Origin: Mycobacterium shigaense
GTDB taxonomy: Bacteria; Actinomycetota; Actinomycetes; Mycobacteriales; Mycobacteriaceae
NCBI RefSeq assembly: GCF_002356315.1
Contig: NZ_AP018164.1
Span: 558,001 to 622,000 of the forward strand
Reading direction: 5' to 3'
DNA length: 64,000 nt
Made by a program: the position numbers and the translations under genes. A model generated the notes under the pieces. That model did no database searches and was not told the origin of the DNA. It saw only the letters and a list, made by a program, of their open reading frames with translations. Position 1 is the stretch's first letter. Each line of letters begins with the position of its first letter. Shown piece after piece: positions 10,295-18,725 of the stretch.

Positions 10295-11848
10295 ATGAAC
10301 GAGCTGATCCAGTACATCCTGGGCCTGTTTACCAACCCGGCGGCCGCGCAGGCGTTCGTGTCCGGCCCTAACCAGGCCATGATCGACAACGGCCTGGTCA
10401 ACGTGGCGCCCGACGAGTTCTCGTCCGCCGTGGCCAGCGCGATGCCCGGCGTGGACCTCGGCCCCGGCGACCCGATCGGCGGTCTGCAGCAAGTGCTCAC
10501 GGACCAGTACGGCTTCGACCAGGGCTATGCCGGCTACGACGCGGGCTACGGCGGGTACGGCGGCGGATACGACGCGGGCTACGGGCCCGTCGTGGATGGC
10601 GTGGGCGCAGTTCTCGGTACCGGCGATGCCATCGCGGGTGATGTGGCCGGCGGACTCGTCGGAGCCGTCGATGCCGGCCTGTACGGCGGAGCGGGCGGGT
10701 TCTTCGGACCGGTTGGACCCGGGTTCGGCTGGCAACCGGGATGGGGAGCATTTGGTCCAGGAACCGGTGACTGCGGTCCCGGTTACGGGCCCGGCTGGTA
10801 CGGGCACCGGCCGGGATGGGGGGAACCGCGGCCGGGCTGGGGTGAACCGCGACCAGGCTGGGACGGGTACCGGTCAGGTTGGGGCGAATTCCGGCCCGGT
10901 TGCGGCCCAGGCACCGGCGATTGTGGGCCCGGTTGGGGTCGGCCGGGCTTTGGTGTTGGTGAGCGCGTCGGCTTCGTTGGCGGCGCCGGACTCGGTGGCG
11001 TGAATGGCGCTGCCGGTCTTGGCGGCCAGGCGGCCCTGGGTGCGGGTTCTGCCGGCAATGTCGGCGGGCTCGCTGGCGGCAATGCGGCGCTGGGTGCCAG
11101 CGCGAGCGGTCAGGTGGGGTTGATCGCTAGCGAAGGTGCCGCGCTGAACGGCGCCGCCACCCCGCATGTGGCGGGGCCGCTAGGCGGTGTCGGTGTCGGC
11201 GGTCAAGCCGGCGTCGGTGCCGCGGGCGGCGCTGGCCTGGGCCTCGGGGGTGAACGCGGCATCGCCTCGGTTGGTGGCAACACCGCGTTCGGCGGCCACG
11301 CCACGGCCCAATCCGGCACCCCGGCCCTGGCGGGCGGGGCCGGACTGGGCGGTCACGCCGGTGGCGGTGCCGCCGGCGGAGTCGGGCCGGGCGGGCAGGC
11401 CGCCGGTGGTTCTCTGGGTGCCGGCGCGGGCGGCGGAGTTCACGGCGGCGGCATCCTCGGCCAAGAGAGCGCGGCCCTCGGCGGCGGCGGCACGGTCGGC
11501 GGTGGTGCGGGAGTCACCGCCCCGCACAGCCCGGGTGCCCTGGGCGGCGCGGGCCCGGTCATCCAGGGCGGGGCCGGTGCCGGCGGCACCGTCGGCGGCC
11601 ACGCAGGTATCCCGTCGAGCCCCGGACCCGTCAACCACGGCGGCGGCACACCCGTAATCCAGCAGCCGCAGGTGCATTCGCCGGCCCCGGTCGAGCACGC
11701 ACCGGCGCCGGTGCAGCATTCGCCCGCGCCGGTTCAACACGCGCCGGCCCCGGTCGAGCACGCGCCCGCCCCGGCGTCGCACAGCCCGTCGGTGTTCGAG
11801 GGCACGCCGCACGCGCCCGCGCCGGTGCACGCCGGCCCGCATGGGTGA
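10295..11848 (+). CDS. iniB: IniB, isoniazid-inducible Gly/Ala-rich protein
   Basis: A 517-residue protein (479 in M. tuberculosis as I recall). Residues 1-60 form the N-domain shared with the preceding gene. Residues about 165-220 are a Trp/Gly/Pro-rich segment with repeats of RPGWGEPRPGW type. The middle is a long Gly/Ala/Val low-complexity region, and residues about 460-500 are HAPAPV/HSPAPV repeats. The M. tuberculosis gene is strongly induced by cell-wall inhibitors such as isoniazid and ethambutol. Molecular function is unknown; a surface or envelope structural role is inferred from composition. No clear signal peptide is visible. It leads the iniB-iniA-iniC operon, with 57 bases to iniA. 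Confidence 0.92.
   Translation: MNELIQYILGLFTNPAAAQAFVSGPNQAMIDNGLVNVAPDEFSSAVASAMPGVDLGPGDPIGGLQQVLTDQYGFDQGYAGYDAGYGGYGGGYDAGYGPVVDGVGAVLGTGDAIAGDVAGGLVGAVDAGLYGGAGGFFGPVGPGFGWQPGWGAFGPGTGDCGPGYGPGWYGHRPGWGEPRPGWGEPRPGWDGYRSGWGEFRPGCGPGTGDCGPGWGRPGFGVGERVGFVGGAGLGGVNGAAGLGGQAALGAGSAGNVGGLAGGNAALGASASGQVGLIASEGAALNGAATPHVAGPLGGVGVGGQAGVGAAGGAGLGLGGERGIASVGGNTAFGGHATAQSGTPALAGGAGLGGHAGGGAAGGVGPGGQAAGGSLGAGAGGGVHGGGILGQESAALGGGGTVGGGAGVTAPHSPGALGGAGPVIQGGAGAGGTVGGHAGIPSSPGPVNHGGGTPVIQQPQVHSPAPVEHAPAPVQHSPAPVQHAPAPVEHAPAPASHSPSVFEGTPHAPAPVHAGPHG
10792..10960 (+). repeat. Trp/Gly/Pro repeat segment inside iniB
   Basis: Tandem codons for GW.EPRPGWGEPRPGWDGYRSGW and related units produce short direct repeats at DNA level (for example CCGCGGCCGGGCTGGGGTGAA). 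Such segments often vary in copy number between strains and would account for length differences in IniB. Confidence 0.6.
11675..11796 (+). repeat. HAPAPV heptad-like repeat inside iniB
   Basis: At least five consecutive units of the form H-(S/A)-P-A-P-(V/A)-(E/Q) occur near the IniB C-terminus, alternating EH and QH. They are nearly identical in DNA as well, which suggests slippage-driven expansion. Confidence 0.65.
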
Positions 11849-11905
11849 GATGGATCCGCTGAGCGCCTACCGTGATCACATCGCCGCGAGAAGTGGAGTA
11901 GCACG

Positions 11906-13748
11906 GTGACTCAGCCCCAGGATCCGCGACGGGTCGGTGTGATCGTCGAGCTGATCGACCACACGGTCGCGATCGCCGAGCTCAACGATCGCGACGACCT
12001 TGCGCAGCGACTGGCTCGGGCCCGCCGGCGCATCACCGATCCGCAGATCCGGGTGGTGATCGCCGGCCAGCTCAAGCAGGGCAAGAGTCAACTGCTCAAC
12101 TCGCTGCTGAACCTGCCGGTCGCCCGGGTGGGCGACGACGAGGCCACCGTGGTGGTCACGGTCGTCGGCTACGGCGACCCGCCGTCGGCGCGGCTGGTGG
12201 TCGCGTCCGGACCCGACGGCGAGACCGTCGCCGTCGACATCCCGATCGACGACATCAACACCGATCTGCGCGGGGCGCCGCAGGCCGGCGGCCGGGAGGT
12301 GCTGCGCGTCGAAATCGGCGCGCCCAGCCCGCTTCTGCAGGGCGGGCTGGCGTTCATCGACACCCCCGGCGTCGGCGGCCACGGGCAGCCGCACCTGTCG
12401 GCGACGCTGGGACTGCTGCCCGACGCCGACGCGCTGATCATGGTCAGCGACACCAGCCAGGAGCTGACCGAACCCGAGATGTGGTTCCTGCGGCAGGCAC
12501 ACCGGATCTGCCCGGTGTCGGTGCTGGCGGCCACCAAGACCGACCTGTATGCGCATTGGCGCGACGTCGTCGACGCCAACGCCGGATACCTGCAGCGCGC
12601 CGGGGGTGTCGATTCCCATCGTGGCGGTCTCGTCGCTGCTGCGCAGCTACGCCGTCTCCAGCAACGACCAAGAGCTCAACGAGGAATCCAATTTCCCGGC
12701 GATCGTCAAATTCCTCAGCGAGCGGGTGCTGTCGCGCGAGACCGATCGAGTCCGCGACATGGTGCTTGGTGAAATACGTTCGGCGGCAGAGCAATTGACG
12801 ATGTCGGTGGGCTCCGAGCTGGCGGTTGTCAACGATCCGGGGCTGCGTGACCGGATCACCGACGACCTGGAGCGGCGCAAGCGCGAAGCGCTGGGCGCGC
12901 TGGAGCAGACCGCGTTGTGGCAGCAGGTGCTCAACGACGGGTTCACCGACCTGAGCACCGACGTCGACCATGACATGCGGGCCCGGTTCCGGTCGCTGAC
13001 CGAGGACATCGAGCGCCAGATCGATTCCTGTGACCCGACGCGGCACTGGGCCGAGATCGGTGCCGACGTGGAAGACGCGGTCGCTACCGCCGTCGGCGAC
13101 AATTTCGTGTGGGCCTACCAACGTGCCGAGGCGCTCGCGGACGACGTCGCGAACTCCTTCGCCGACGCGGGTCTGGATTCGGTGGTACTGCCCGCGCTGA
13201 GCCCGCACGAGATGGGCGGCGATTTCGGCGGTCTCAACTCACTGGCCCAGCTGGACGCCAAGCCGGCCGGCAAGGGACAGAAAGTGGTGACCGGCCTGCG
13301 CGGTTCGTACGGCGGCGTGGTGATGATCGGCATGCTCTCCTCGGTGGCCGGGCTCGGCCTGTTCAACCCGCTGTCGGTGGGGGCGGGACTGCTGCTTGGC
13401 CGGATGGCCTACAAGGAGGACAAGGAGAACCGGTTGCTGCGGGCGCGCGCGGAGGCGAAGACCAACGTGCGGCGTTTCGTCGACGACGTGTCCTTCGTGG
13501 TGGGCAAGGAATCTCGGGACCGGCTCAAGCTGATCCACCGCGCCCTGCGCGACCACTACCGCGGCATCGCCAACGAAATCACCCGGTCGCTCAACGAATC
13601 GCTGCAATCCACCGTCGCCGCGGCGCACGTCGAAGAGGCCGAACGCGACAACACGGTCCGCGAACTCGAGCGGCAGTTGAATATCCTGAACCAGGTCACC
13701 GACAATGTGGACAAACTGACGCCGAAGGTGACCGTAGGACGGGTGTGA
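11906..13748 (+). pseudogene. iniA: iniA, bacterial dynamin-like GTPase, interrupted by a one-base frameshift
   Basis: IniA is a dynamin-like GTPase linked to envelope stress and drug tolerance. The first frame (11906-12772) carries the G1 loop IAGQLKQGKSQ (Lys60), DTPG (G3) and ATKTD (G4), then turns to nonsense after residue 232. From about 12602 the matching sequence continues one frame over (VSIPIVAVSSLLRSYAV...) to the stop at 13746-13748, including the hydrophobic membrane segment VVMIGMLSSVAGLGLFNPLSVGAG. Removing one G from the run 12602-12606 restores a 613-residue protein. As written, the product would be a 288-residue GTPase fragment without the stalk and membrane region. The stop overlaps the iniC start (GTGTGA). 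A sequencing error in the G run is possible. Confidence 0.85.
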
Positions 13749-15241
13749 GCACAAGCGATCGGGTCCGCGCAATCCTGGGCGGGACCATCGAGGCCTATCG
13801 AGGGGAGCCGGCGTTCCGGCAGCGGCCCGAAGTCTTCTACGAGCTGGACCGCATCGGCGCCCGTCTCAACGAGCCCGTCCGCATCGCGCTGGCCGGCACG
13901 CTCAAGGCCGGAAAGTCCACCCTGGTCAATGCGTTGGTGGGCCAGGACATCGCCCCCACGGATGCCACCGAGGCCACCCGGATCGTGACCTGGTTTCGCC
14001 ACGGGCCGACTCCGCGGGTCACCGCAAACCATTGGGGCGGAAGGCATTCCAACGTTCCGATCAGCCATGACGGCGGACTGTCCTTCGACTTGCGGGCGCT
14101 CGATCCGGCCGACGTGGCCGATCTGGACGTCCAGTGGCCCGCCGAGGAGCTTGTGGACGCCACGCTCATCGACACGCCCGGGACGTCGTCGCTGACGCGC
14201 GATGCGTCCGAGCGCACCCTGCGCCTGCTGGTGCCCGGCGATGGCGTGCCGCGCGTGGACGCGGTGGTGTTCCTGCTGCGCACGCTCAACGCCGCCGACA
14301 TCGCGCTGCTCAAACAGATCGGCCAGCTCGTCGGCGGGTCGGCGGGCGCGCTGGGCATCATCGGGGTGGCCTCGCGGGCCGACGAGATCGGCGCCGGGCG
14401 CATCGATGCGATGCTGTCGGCGGCCGACGTGGCAAAGCGGTTCACCAGTGAGATGAATCAGACCGGCATCTGCCAAGCGGTGGTGCCGGTATCCGGATTG
14501 CTGGCGTTGACCGCGCGCACGTTGCGCCAAGGCGAGTTCATGGCGTTGCAAAAACTCGCCGGCTCCGACCCCGCCGAACTCGGCAAGGCCCTGCTCAGCG
14601 CGGATCGCTTCGCGCGCACCAACGATCGGCTACCGGTGGACGCGGCGACCCGCGCCGATCTCCTCGAACGGTTCGGCATGTTCGGCCTCCGGATTTCGAT
14701 CGCCGTGCTGGTCGCCGGCGTCGGCGATGCGGCGGCCCTGGCCGACGAACTGCTCGAGCGCAGCGGGCTGGTGGCGTTGCGCGACGTCATCGACCAGCAG
14801 TTCGCCCAGCGCTCCGACATGCTCAAGGCGCACACGGCGCTGGTGTCGTTACGCAGGTTCGTCGAGGCGTTTCCGATCGTGGCGACACCGTACGTGATCG
14901 CCGACATCGCCCCCCTGCTCGCCGACACCCATGCCTTCGAGGAGCTCCGGCTTCTCAGTCAATTACATTCGCGCACGACGACATTGAATGAGGAAGAGAT
15001 CGTCTCGTTGCGCCGTATCATCGGCGGTTCAGGCACCCTGCCGGCCAGCAGGCTGGGCTTGAGCGTCGACGATCCGGACGCCGCGGCGCACGAGGGCCCG
15101 CGCGCCGCCTTCGCCGCCGCGCAACGCTGGCGGCGGCGCGCGGAGCATCCGCTCAACGACCCGTTCACCACCCGCGCCTGTCGTGCCGCGGTCCGCAGCG
15201 CCGAGGCGATGGTCGCCGACTTCACCGTCCAGCCGCGCTAG
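13745..15241 (+). CDS. iniC: IniC, dynamin-like GTPase partner of IniA
   Basis: A 498-residue protein (493 in M. tuberculosis as I recall). The GTG at 13745 overlaps the iniA stop, so translation is probably coupled. The G1 loop is LAGTLKAGKSTLVNAL (Lys57), with DTPGT as G3; the remainder is helical, as in dynamin-like proteins, without a long membrane helix. It is thought to act with IniA on the inner face of the plasma membrane during cell-wall stress. Two different dynamin-like proteins encoded side by side is a common bacterial arrangement. If iniA really is broken, IniC would lack its usual partner. The 3' end overlaps the convergent Hsp70-like gene by 4 bases. Confidence 0.94.
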   Translation: MSTSDRVRAILGGTIEAYRGEPAFRQRPEVFYELDRIGARLNEPVRIALAGTLKAGKSTLVNALVGQDIAPTDATEATRIVTWFRHGPTPRVTANHWGGRHSNVPISHDGGLSFDLRALDPADVADLDVQWPAEELVDATLIDTPGTSSLTRDASERTLRLLVPGDGVPRVDAVVFLLRTLNAADIALLKQIGQLVGGSAGALGIIGVASRADEIGAGRIDAMLSAADVAKRFTSEMNQTGICQAVVPVSGLLALTARTLRQGEFMALQKLAGSDPAELGKALLSADRFARTNDRLPVDAATRADLLERFGMFGLRISIAVLVAGVGDAAALADELLERSGLVALRDVIDQQFAQRSDMLKAHTALVSLRRFVEAFPIVATPYVIADIAPLLADTHAFEELRLLSQLHSRTTTLNEEEIVSLRRIIGGSGTLPASRLGLSVDDPDAAAHEGPRAAFAAAQRWRRRAEHPLNDPFTTRACRAAVRSAEAMVADFTVQPR

Positions 15242-16908
15242 AAGCGCCACCGCGGGAACAACCGGGGCCTGTCTCGCGTGGGCGGGGATTCGGTGGTGGT
15301 GATCGTAGGCACGGTCGTGGTCACCGGCGGCTGTGTCGTCGTGACGGGAGGCGGTGTCGTCGTCACCGGCGCCTCCGTGGTGGTGGTGGTCGTCGACGGT
15401 GGTGGCGGCGCGGTCGTCACGGTCGTCACGGTCTCGGTGGGCGTGTCGGTGACGGTCACGGTTTGCGGCGATGGCGGGGGCAACGGGGGCGGCGCCGGCG
15501 TCGACCGGGTGGGTGGGGGAGCTGGTGGGGTCTCCGGGTGGTCGAGAGTCAGTGCCAGCACCACGCCCAGCAGCAACAGCGCCACCGCCGCGCCGACCAC
15601 GCTCAGCACCAGCACCGTGCGCTTGTACCACGGCAGGCGCCCCACCTCGGCGGCGTAGCGATTGTCCTCCGGATCGTCGAAACCCATTGCCTCCCGGGCA
15701 TATTGACCGCTGTGCTCCGGGCCGGTGTAGGGAACCGGCTCGTCGGCCTCGGGGTCTTCCGACCAGGCCAGCGGGTGCTCCTCCTCGATCCGCGCACCGG
15801 GGATGGCCTGGGTCATGTCGAGTGGGGCGGCGCGTGCCAGCTGCGTCGGGTTGTCCAGGACCGGACCCGCTGCGGGGCTCGCCGGGGGCTGCTGCTCACC
15901 GATCAGCGCCGCCCCGGCGGCGGCGCACAGCGCCGGCGCGGCCGCAGTGAGGACCGGCACACCGAGTCTTGCCGGAATCCGGCCGGCGAGCAGCGGAATC
16001 GCGGCGCCGCCGCCGACGGTCGCCACCGCTGCCAGTTTGTCCCTCGGAATGTCGTTGCGCTGCAACACTTGTTCTACCGTGGCGAGGAATCGGTCCAGGG
16101 GCTCGGAGATGAGCTCCTCGAAGTCGTTGCGGGACACCTCGACATCCTCACCGGCGCCCAAAGCGACGGTGGCCACCTCGTCGGTCGACAGCCGCTCTTT
16201 GGCGCGCCGGCACTGGTCGAGCCCGCGGGCCAGCGAACCCATCCGGGTGGTGCTGGCGAGGCCGCCGGTGGTGTCGGGGCTCGCGACGTCGTCGCGCACG
16301 TGGTTCAGGATCAGCTGATCGATCGCGTCGCCGGAGAATTCGGTGTAGCGCACCGACGGGCCGATCTGCGCACCGGCCGATCCGGCGTTGGCCAGCGTCA
16401 CGGTCGTGCCGCCGGCACCGAAGTCGCACAGCGCGACGACGCCCTCGGCGGGGAAGCCCGGCTCGGCGCGCAGCGCCTCGAGCGCGGCCGTCGCATCGGA
16501 GATCAGCGTCGGCGGTGCACCGTCGGACGTCAGCCCGGGTTGGGCAAAGAACTCCTCGCGCAGCTCGTCGGCCTGCTCGTCGGACCAATACGCCGGTACC
16601 GCGATGGTGATCGGCGTGCCGTAGCCGACGGTGCGTGCCATCACCTCCAGAGCCTCGACCGTCAGCGCGTCACCGAGGTACTTCGTCCCGTCGGACGCCA
16701 CCAACGGCGTGCGGTCCCCGACCCGTTCGACGAAGCCCCGTATCAGCAGTCCGGATTCGGCCAGGTTCGAATGTTCTTCCGGCAGGCCGACTTCGGAGGG
16801 CTGGTCATCGAAGAGGGTCAGCACGGACCGACGGGCCACCGGGTTGCTGCCGGCGCGCGCTGCGACCAGGTTGGCCACCCCGATCGACAACCCGAGCGAC
16901 TCGCTCAT
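15238..16908 (-). CDS. Membrane-anchored Hsp70-like protein with Thr/Pro-rich outer tail
   Basis: A 556-residue protein. The ATG at 16908 is used because translation then opens with an actin/Hsp70 phosphate-1-like motif (LGLSIGVANLVAA); longer reading frames upstream lack homology. Phosphate-2 (ALCDFGAGGTTVTLANAG, about 160-176) and adenosine (AVATVGGGAAIPLLAG, about 294-309) motifs follow. There is no canonical substrate-binding domain. Instead residues 340-428 form an acidic linker, 431-454 a single membrane helix after PWYKR, and 455-556 a Pro/Thr-rich tail (repeats of VTTTPPP). The likely topology is ATPase inside, tail outside. Partners are unknown, but the two genes upstream encode proteins with similar membrane segments and tails. 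Confidence 0.85.
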   Translation of the reverse strand: MSESLGLSIGVANLVAARAGSNPVARRSVLTLFDDQPSEVGLPEEHSNLAESGLLIRGFVERVGDRTPLVASDGTKYLGDALTVEALEVMARTVGYGTPITIAVPAYWSDEQADELREEFFAQPGLTSDGAPPTLISDATAALEALRAEPGFPAEGVVALCDFGAGGTTVTLANAGSAGAQIGPSVRYTEFSGDAIDQLILNHVRDDVASPDTTGGLASTTRMGSLARGLDQCRRAKERLSTDEVATVALGAGEDVEVSRNDFEELISEPLDRFLATVEQVLQRNDIPRDKLAAVATVGGGAAIPLLAGRIPARLGVPVLTAAAPALCAAAGAALIGEQQPPASPAAGPVLDNPTQLARAAPLDMTQAIPGARIEEEHPLAWSEDPEADEPVPYTGPEHSGQYAREAMGFDDPEDNRYAAEVGRLPWYKRTVLVLSVVGAAVALLLLGVVLALTLDHPETPPAPPPTRSTPAPPPLPPPSPQTVTVTDTPTETVTTVTTAPPPPSTTTTTTEAPVTTTPPPVTTTQPPVTTTVPTITTTESPPTRDRPRLFPRWRF

Positions 16909-16964
16909 CTCGCATACCCCTACTGGTGACTGTGGATCTCGTGAGTCTAGGTGGGCGAGGAGTG

Positions 16965-17435
16965 CTACAGGCCCGGGGGCAAGGTGATCTCGGTGGGCAG
17001 GCCGGGCAGCGCCGGCAACGTGATCACCGACGGCAGCGGGGGCAGCGGGAACGCCCCGGGCGACGAGGGGCTGCCGGTGGTGAGTGGCGGCACGGTGTCG
17101 GCGGCCGTGGTCGAAGGGGCCGGAATCTCCGTGGTGGCGGTCGGGGTCGTCTGCTGGAACGTCCGACGTTGGGTGGGCGGGGGCACCGGCGCGGCGCTGG
17201 ACGACGGCGTCGTCGCCGGGGTGGTGATCGTGATCGCCGGCTCCTGCGGCGCGCTTCCGTGCGCGAGTTGGATGATGCCCCAGACGATCAGCGCGACCAG
17301 GACCGCGATGAGGATGCCCCACCCGGCCAACGCAAGTGGCGTGCGCCAACCCGGAATCGGCTCCTCGGGTTCGCACTCCTCGGACCACGCGGTCGGGTCG
17401 GTGACGCCGTAGTCGGGCGGCGCGAGCCTTGCCAT
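16965..17435 (-). CDS. Single-pass membrane protein with Thr/Pro-rich tail (paralogue 1)
   Basis: A 156-residue protein from the ATG at 17435; a longer frame exists but its extra residues look non-coding. It has a short acidic N-terminal part (WSEECEPEEPIPGWRTP), one membrane helix (residues about 33-57, ending VWGIIQLAHG) and an outer tail rich in Pro, Thr and Ser that ends in repeats of LPPLPSV/LPALPGL. The helix resembles that of the next gene (VYGILQLVHD), so the two are probably tandem paralogues. It starts 57 bases before the Hsp70-like gene on the same strand. Function unknown. Confidence 0.75.
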   Translation of the reverse strand: MARLAPPDYGVTDPTAWSEECEPEEPIPGWRTPLALAGWGILIAVLVALIVWGIIQLAHGSAPQEPAITITTPATTPSSSAAPVPPPTQRRTFQQTTPTATTEIPAPSTTAADTVPPLTTGSPSSPGAFPLPPLPSVITLPALPGLPTEITLPPGL

Positions 17436-17465
17436 GGTTGCTGAGCGTATCGGTGCCCGTCCCAC

Positions 17466-17499
17466 CTGCTCGGTAGCCACCCCCGCGGCTACCGAGCAG
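17466..17499 (-). terminator. Perfect 13-bp stem hairpin without U-run
   Basis: CTGCTCGGTAGCC (17466-17478) and GGCTACCGAGCAG (17487-17499) pair perfectly around an 8-base loop. It lies just after the stop of the 17533-18012 gene and before the start of the next gene on the same strand. No T-run follows on the minus strand, so this would be the I-shaped type of terminator proposed for mycobacteria, or an operator for the downstream genes. Confidence 0.55.
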
Positions 17500-17532
17500 C
17501 AGCCAAACGTTGACCTGATCGCAACCAAACCG

Positions 17533-18012
17533 TTAGGGCAATTGCGGCACGGTCGTGGGCAGCCACGACGGCCAGTGATGCCGGTGTGTGGGCTGTTGTT
17601 GGGTCGGCTGGCGGGTCGGCTGTTCCGACGACGGCACGACGGCCTCGGTGCTGGTCGACGTCGTGGTGCTGGTCGCCGGTGGTGTCGTGGTGGTCGTGGT
17701 CGTGGTCGTGGTTGAGGTTGTGGTGGTCGTCGGCGTGCGGCTGGTCGTCGACGTGGTGCTGGGGGTGGTACCGGTGCCCTGGTCGTGCACCAGCTGGAGG
17801 ATCCCGTAGACGATCAGCGCGACCAGGATCAGGACGGACAGGGCCCAGATGAGAAGCCCCGCGGGCCTGCGGTACCACGGGGCGGGTTCGGGCTCGTCGC
17901 CGAGCGGTTCCAGGGCAGGCTCCGGCTCTTGCGGGGGTGGTTGCGGTCCAGCCGCATTGGCGTGCCGGGTCACCTGGTTGTTGAAATCGTCCGGTGGTCC
18001 GTTGGGTGGCAC
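17533..18012 (-). CDS. Single-pass membrane protein with poly-Thr tail (paralogue 2)
   Basis: A 159-residue protein. A Pro/Glu-rich cytoplasmic segment of about 45 residues ends in APWYRRPAG, followed by one membrane helix (about 51-75) and a tail dominated by Thr runs (TTTTTSTTTTTTTTTTP) ending in a His/Trp-containing segment. The juxtamembrane PWYRR matches PWYKR in the Hsp70-like protein, and the helix resembles that of the downstream small gene. Thr-rich outer tails in mycobacteria are candidates for O-mannosylation, which is inference. It lies 27 bases before the 3' end of lpqJ on the same strand. Confidence 0.8.
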   Translation of the reverse strand: MPPNGPPDDFNNQVTRHANAAGPQPPPQEPEPALEPLGDEPEPAPWYRRPAGLLIWALSVLILVALIVYGILQLVHDQGTGTTPSTTSTTSRTPTTTTTSTTTTTTTTTTPPATSTTTSTSTEAVVPSSEQPTRQPTQQQPTHRHHWPSWLPTTVPQLP

Positions 18013-18039
18013 GGCACCGATCGTACTGAACCCGAGCGC

Positions 18040-18621
18040 CTAGAACGTGGTGACCTTCTCGACGCTGACGAACATGCCGTGACCGGTGCGGTCGTTACTG
18101 AACCTGGTGCCGGCCTCGGTGGCGTCGATGGTCCAGCCCTGTGCGCCGTATTTCTTGTAGTCGATGGTGACGGCCGGGATGGCGCCCAGGTTGCCCAGCA
18201 CCCACTGCACCGAGCCGCCCGCGCTGATGCTGACGCCGTTGGCGTGCTCGCCGTCCTGCATCGGGGAGTTGGTGAAGGGCGCCTCGCATCCGACGGTGTC
18301 GTTGTTGATCTGGCAGCGGGTGATGCCGGACTTGGTCTCGATGAACACGTACCCGTTCTGGTCCGGCGGCAGGGGTATGGCGCCGGCCGGCGTGGTCGGC
18401 CCGACGGGCGCCGGGTTGGGGTTGGTGGGCGTCGTCGGGGGCAGCGCCGTGGCGCTGGGCCGCGGCGTCGGAAAGGTGGGCTCGGTCGGGCCGGCTCCCG
18501 GCGCGGCGATCGGCTTTCCGTCGATTTTCGAGCTGCAGCCAGAAACCAGCACCGGGCTGGCCAGCGCGAGCAACAGCGAACCACCGGCCAGACCTCGTCG
18601 TGCATTCTGCGATAACCGCAC
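18040..18621 (-). CDS. lpqJ: LpqJ-like lipoprotein
   Basis: A 193-residue lipoprotein. The signal peptide (LAGGSLLLALASPVLVSGC) ends in a lipobox VSGC, so the mature protein begins at that Cys and is lipid-anchored outside the plasma membrane. A Pro/Thr-rich linker of about 70 residues leads to a C-terminal domain with two cysteines (CQINNDTVGCEAP) that may form a disulfide. In M. tuberculosis lpqJ (Rv0344c) directly follows iniC; here three genes are inserted between them. Function is unknown. It is the first gene of the minus-strand series running down to the Hsp70-like gene. Confidence 0.88.
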   Translation of the reverse strand: MRLSQNARRGLAGGSLLLALASPVLVSGCSSKIDGKPIAAPGAGPTEPTFPTPRPSATALPPTTPTNPNPAPVGPTTPAGAIPLPPDQNGYVFIETKSGITRCQINNDTVGCEAPFTNSPMQDGEHANGVSISAGGSVQWVLGNLGAIPAVTIDYKKYGAQGWTIDATEAGTRFSNDRTGHGMFVSVEKVTTF

Positions 18622-18725
18622 GCGTTGCTCCCCGCAAATCTCCGAATACCAGGGGCCAGGGTACGCAGCTACCGGCCGAAGTTGCTGGCGCGACGCGGTT
18701 TTGAAATAGCGCCGATAGTAAAGTG

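Noticed and set aside
12549..13748. A second independent gene starting at ATG 12549
   Set aside because: Its early residues are wrong-frame iniA; homology to IniA resumes only after the G run, so it is the frameshifted 3' half.
15278..15658. A plus-strand Val-rich open frame (VVVVV runs)
   Set aside because: It is the complement of the Thr/Pro-rich tail codons of the Hsp70-like gene.
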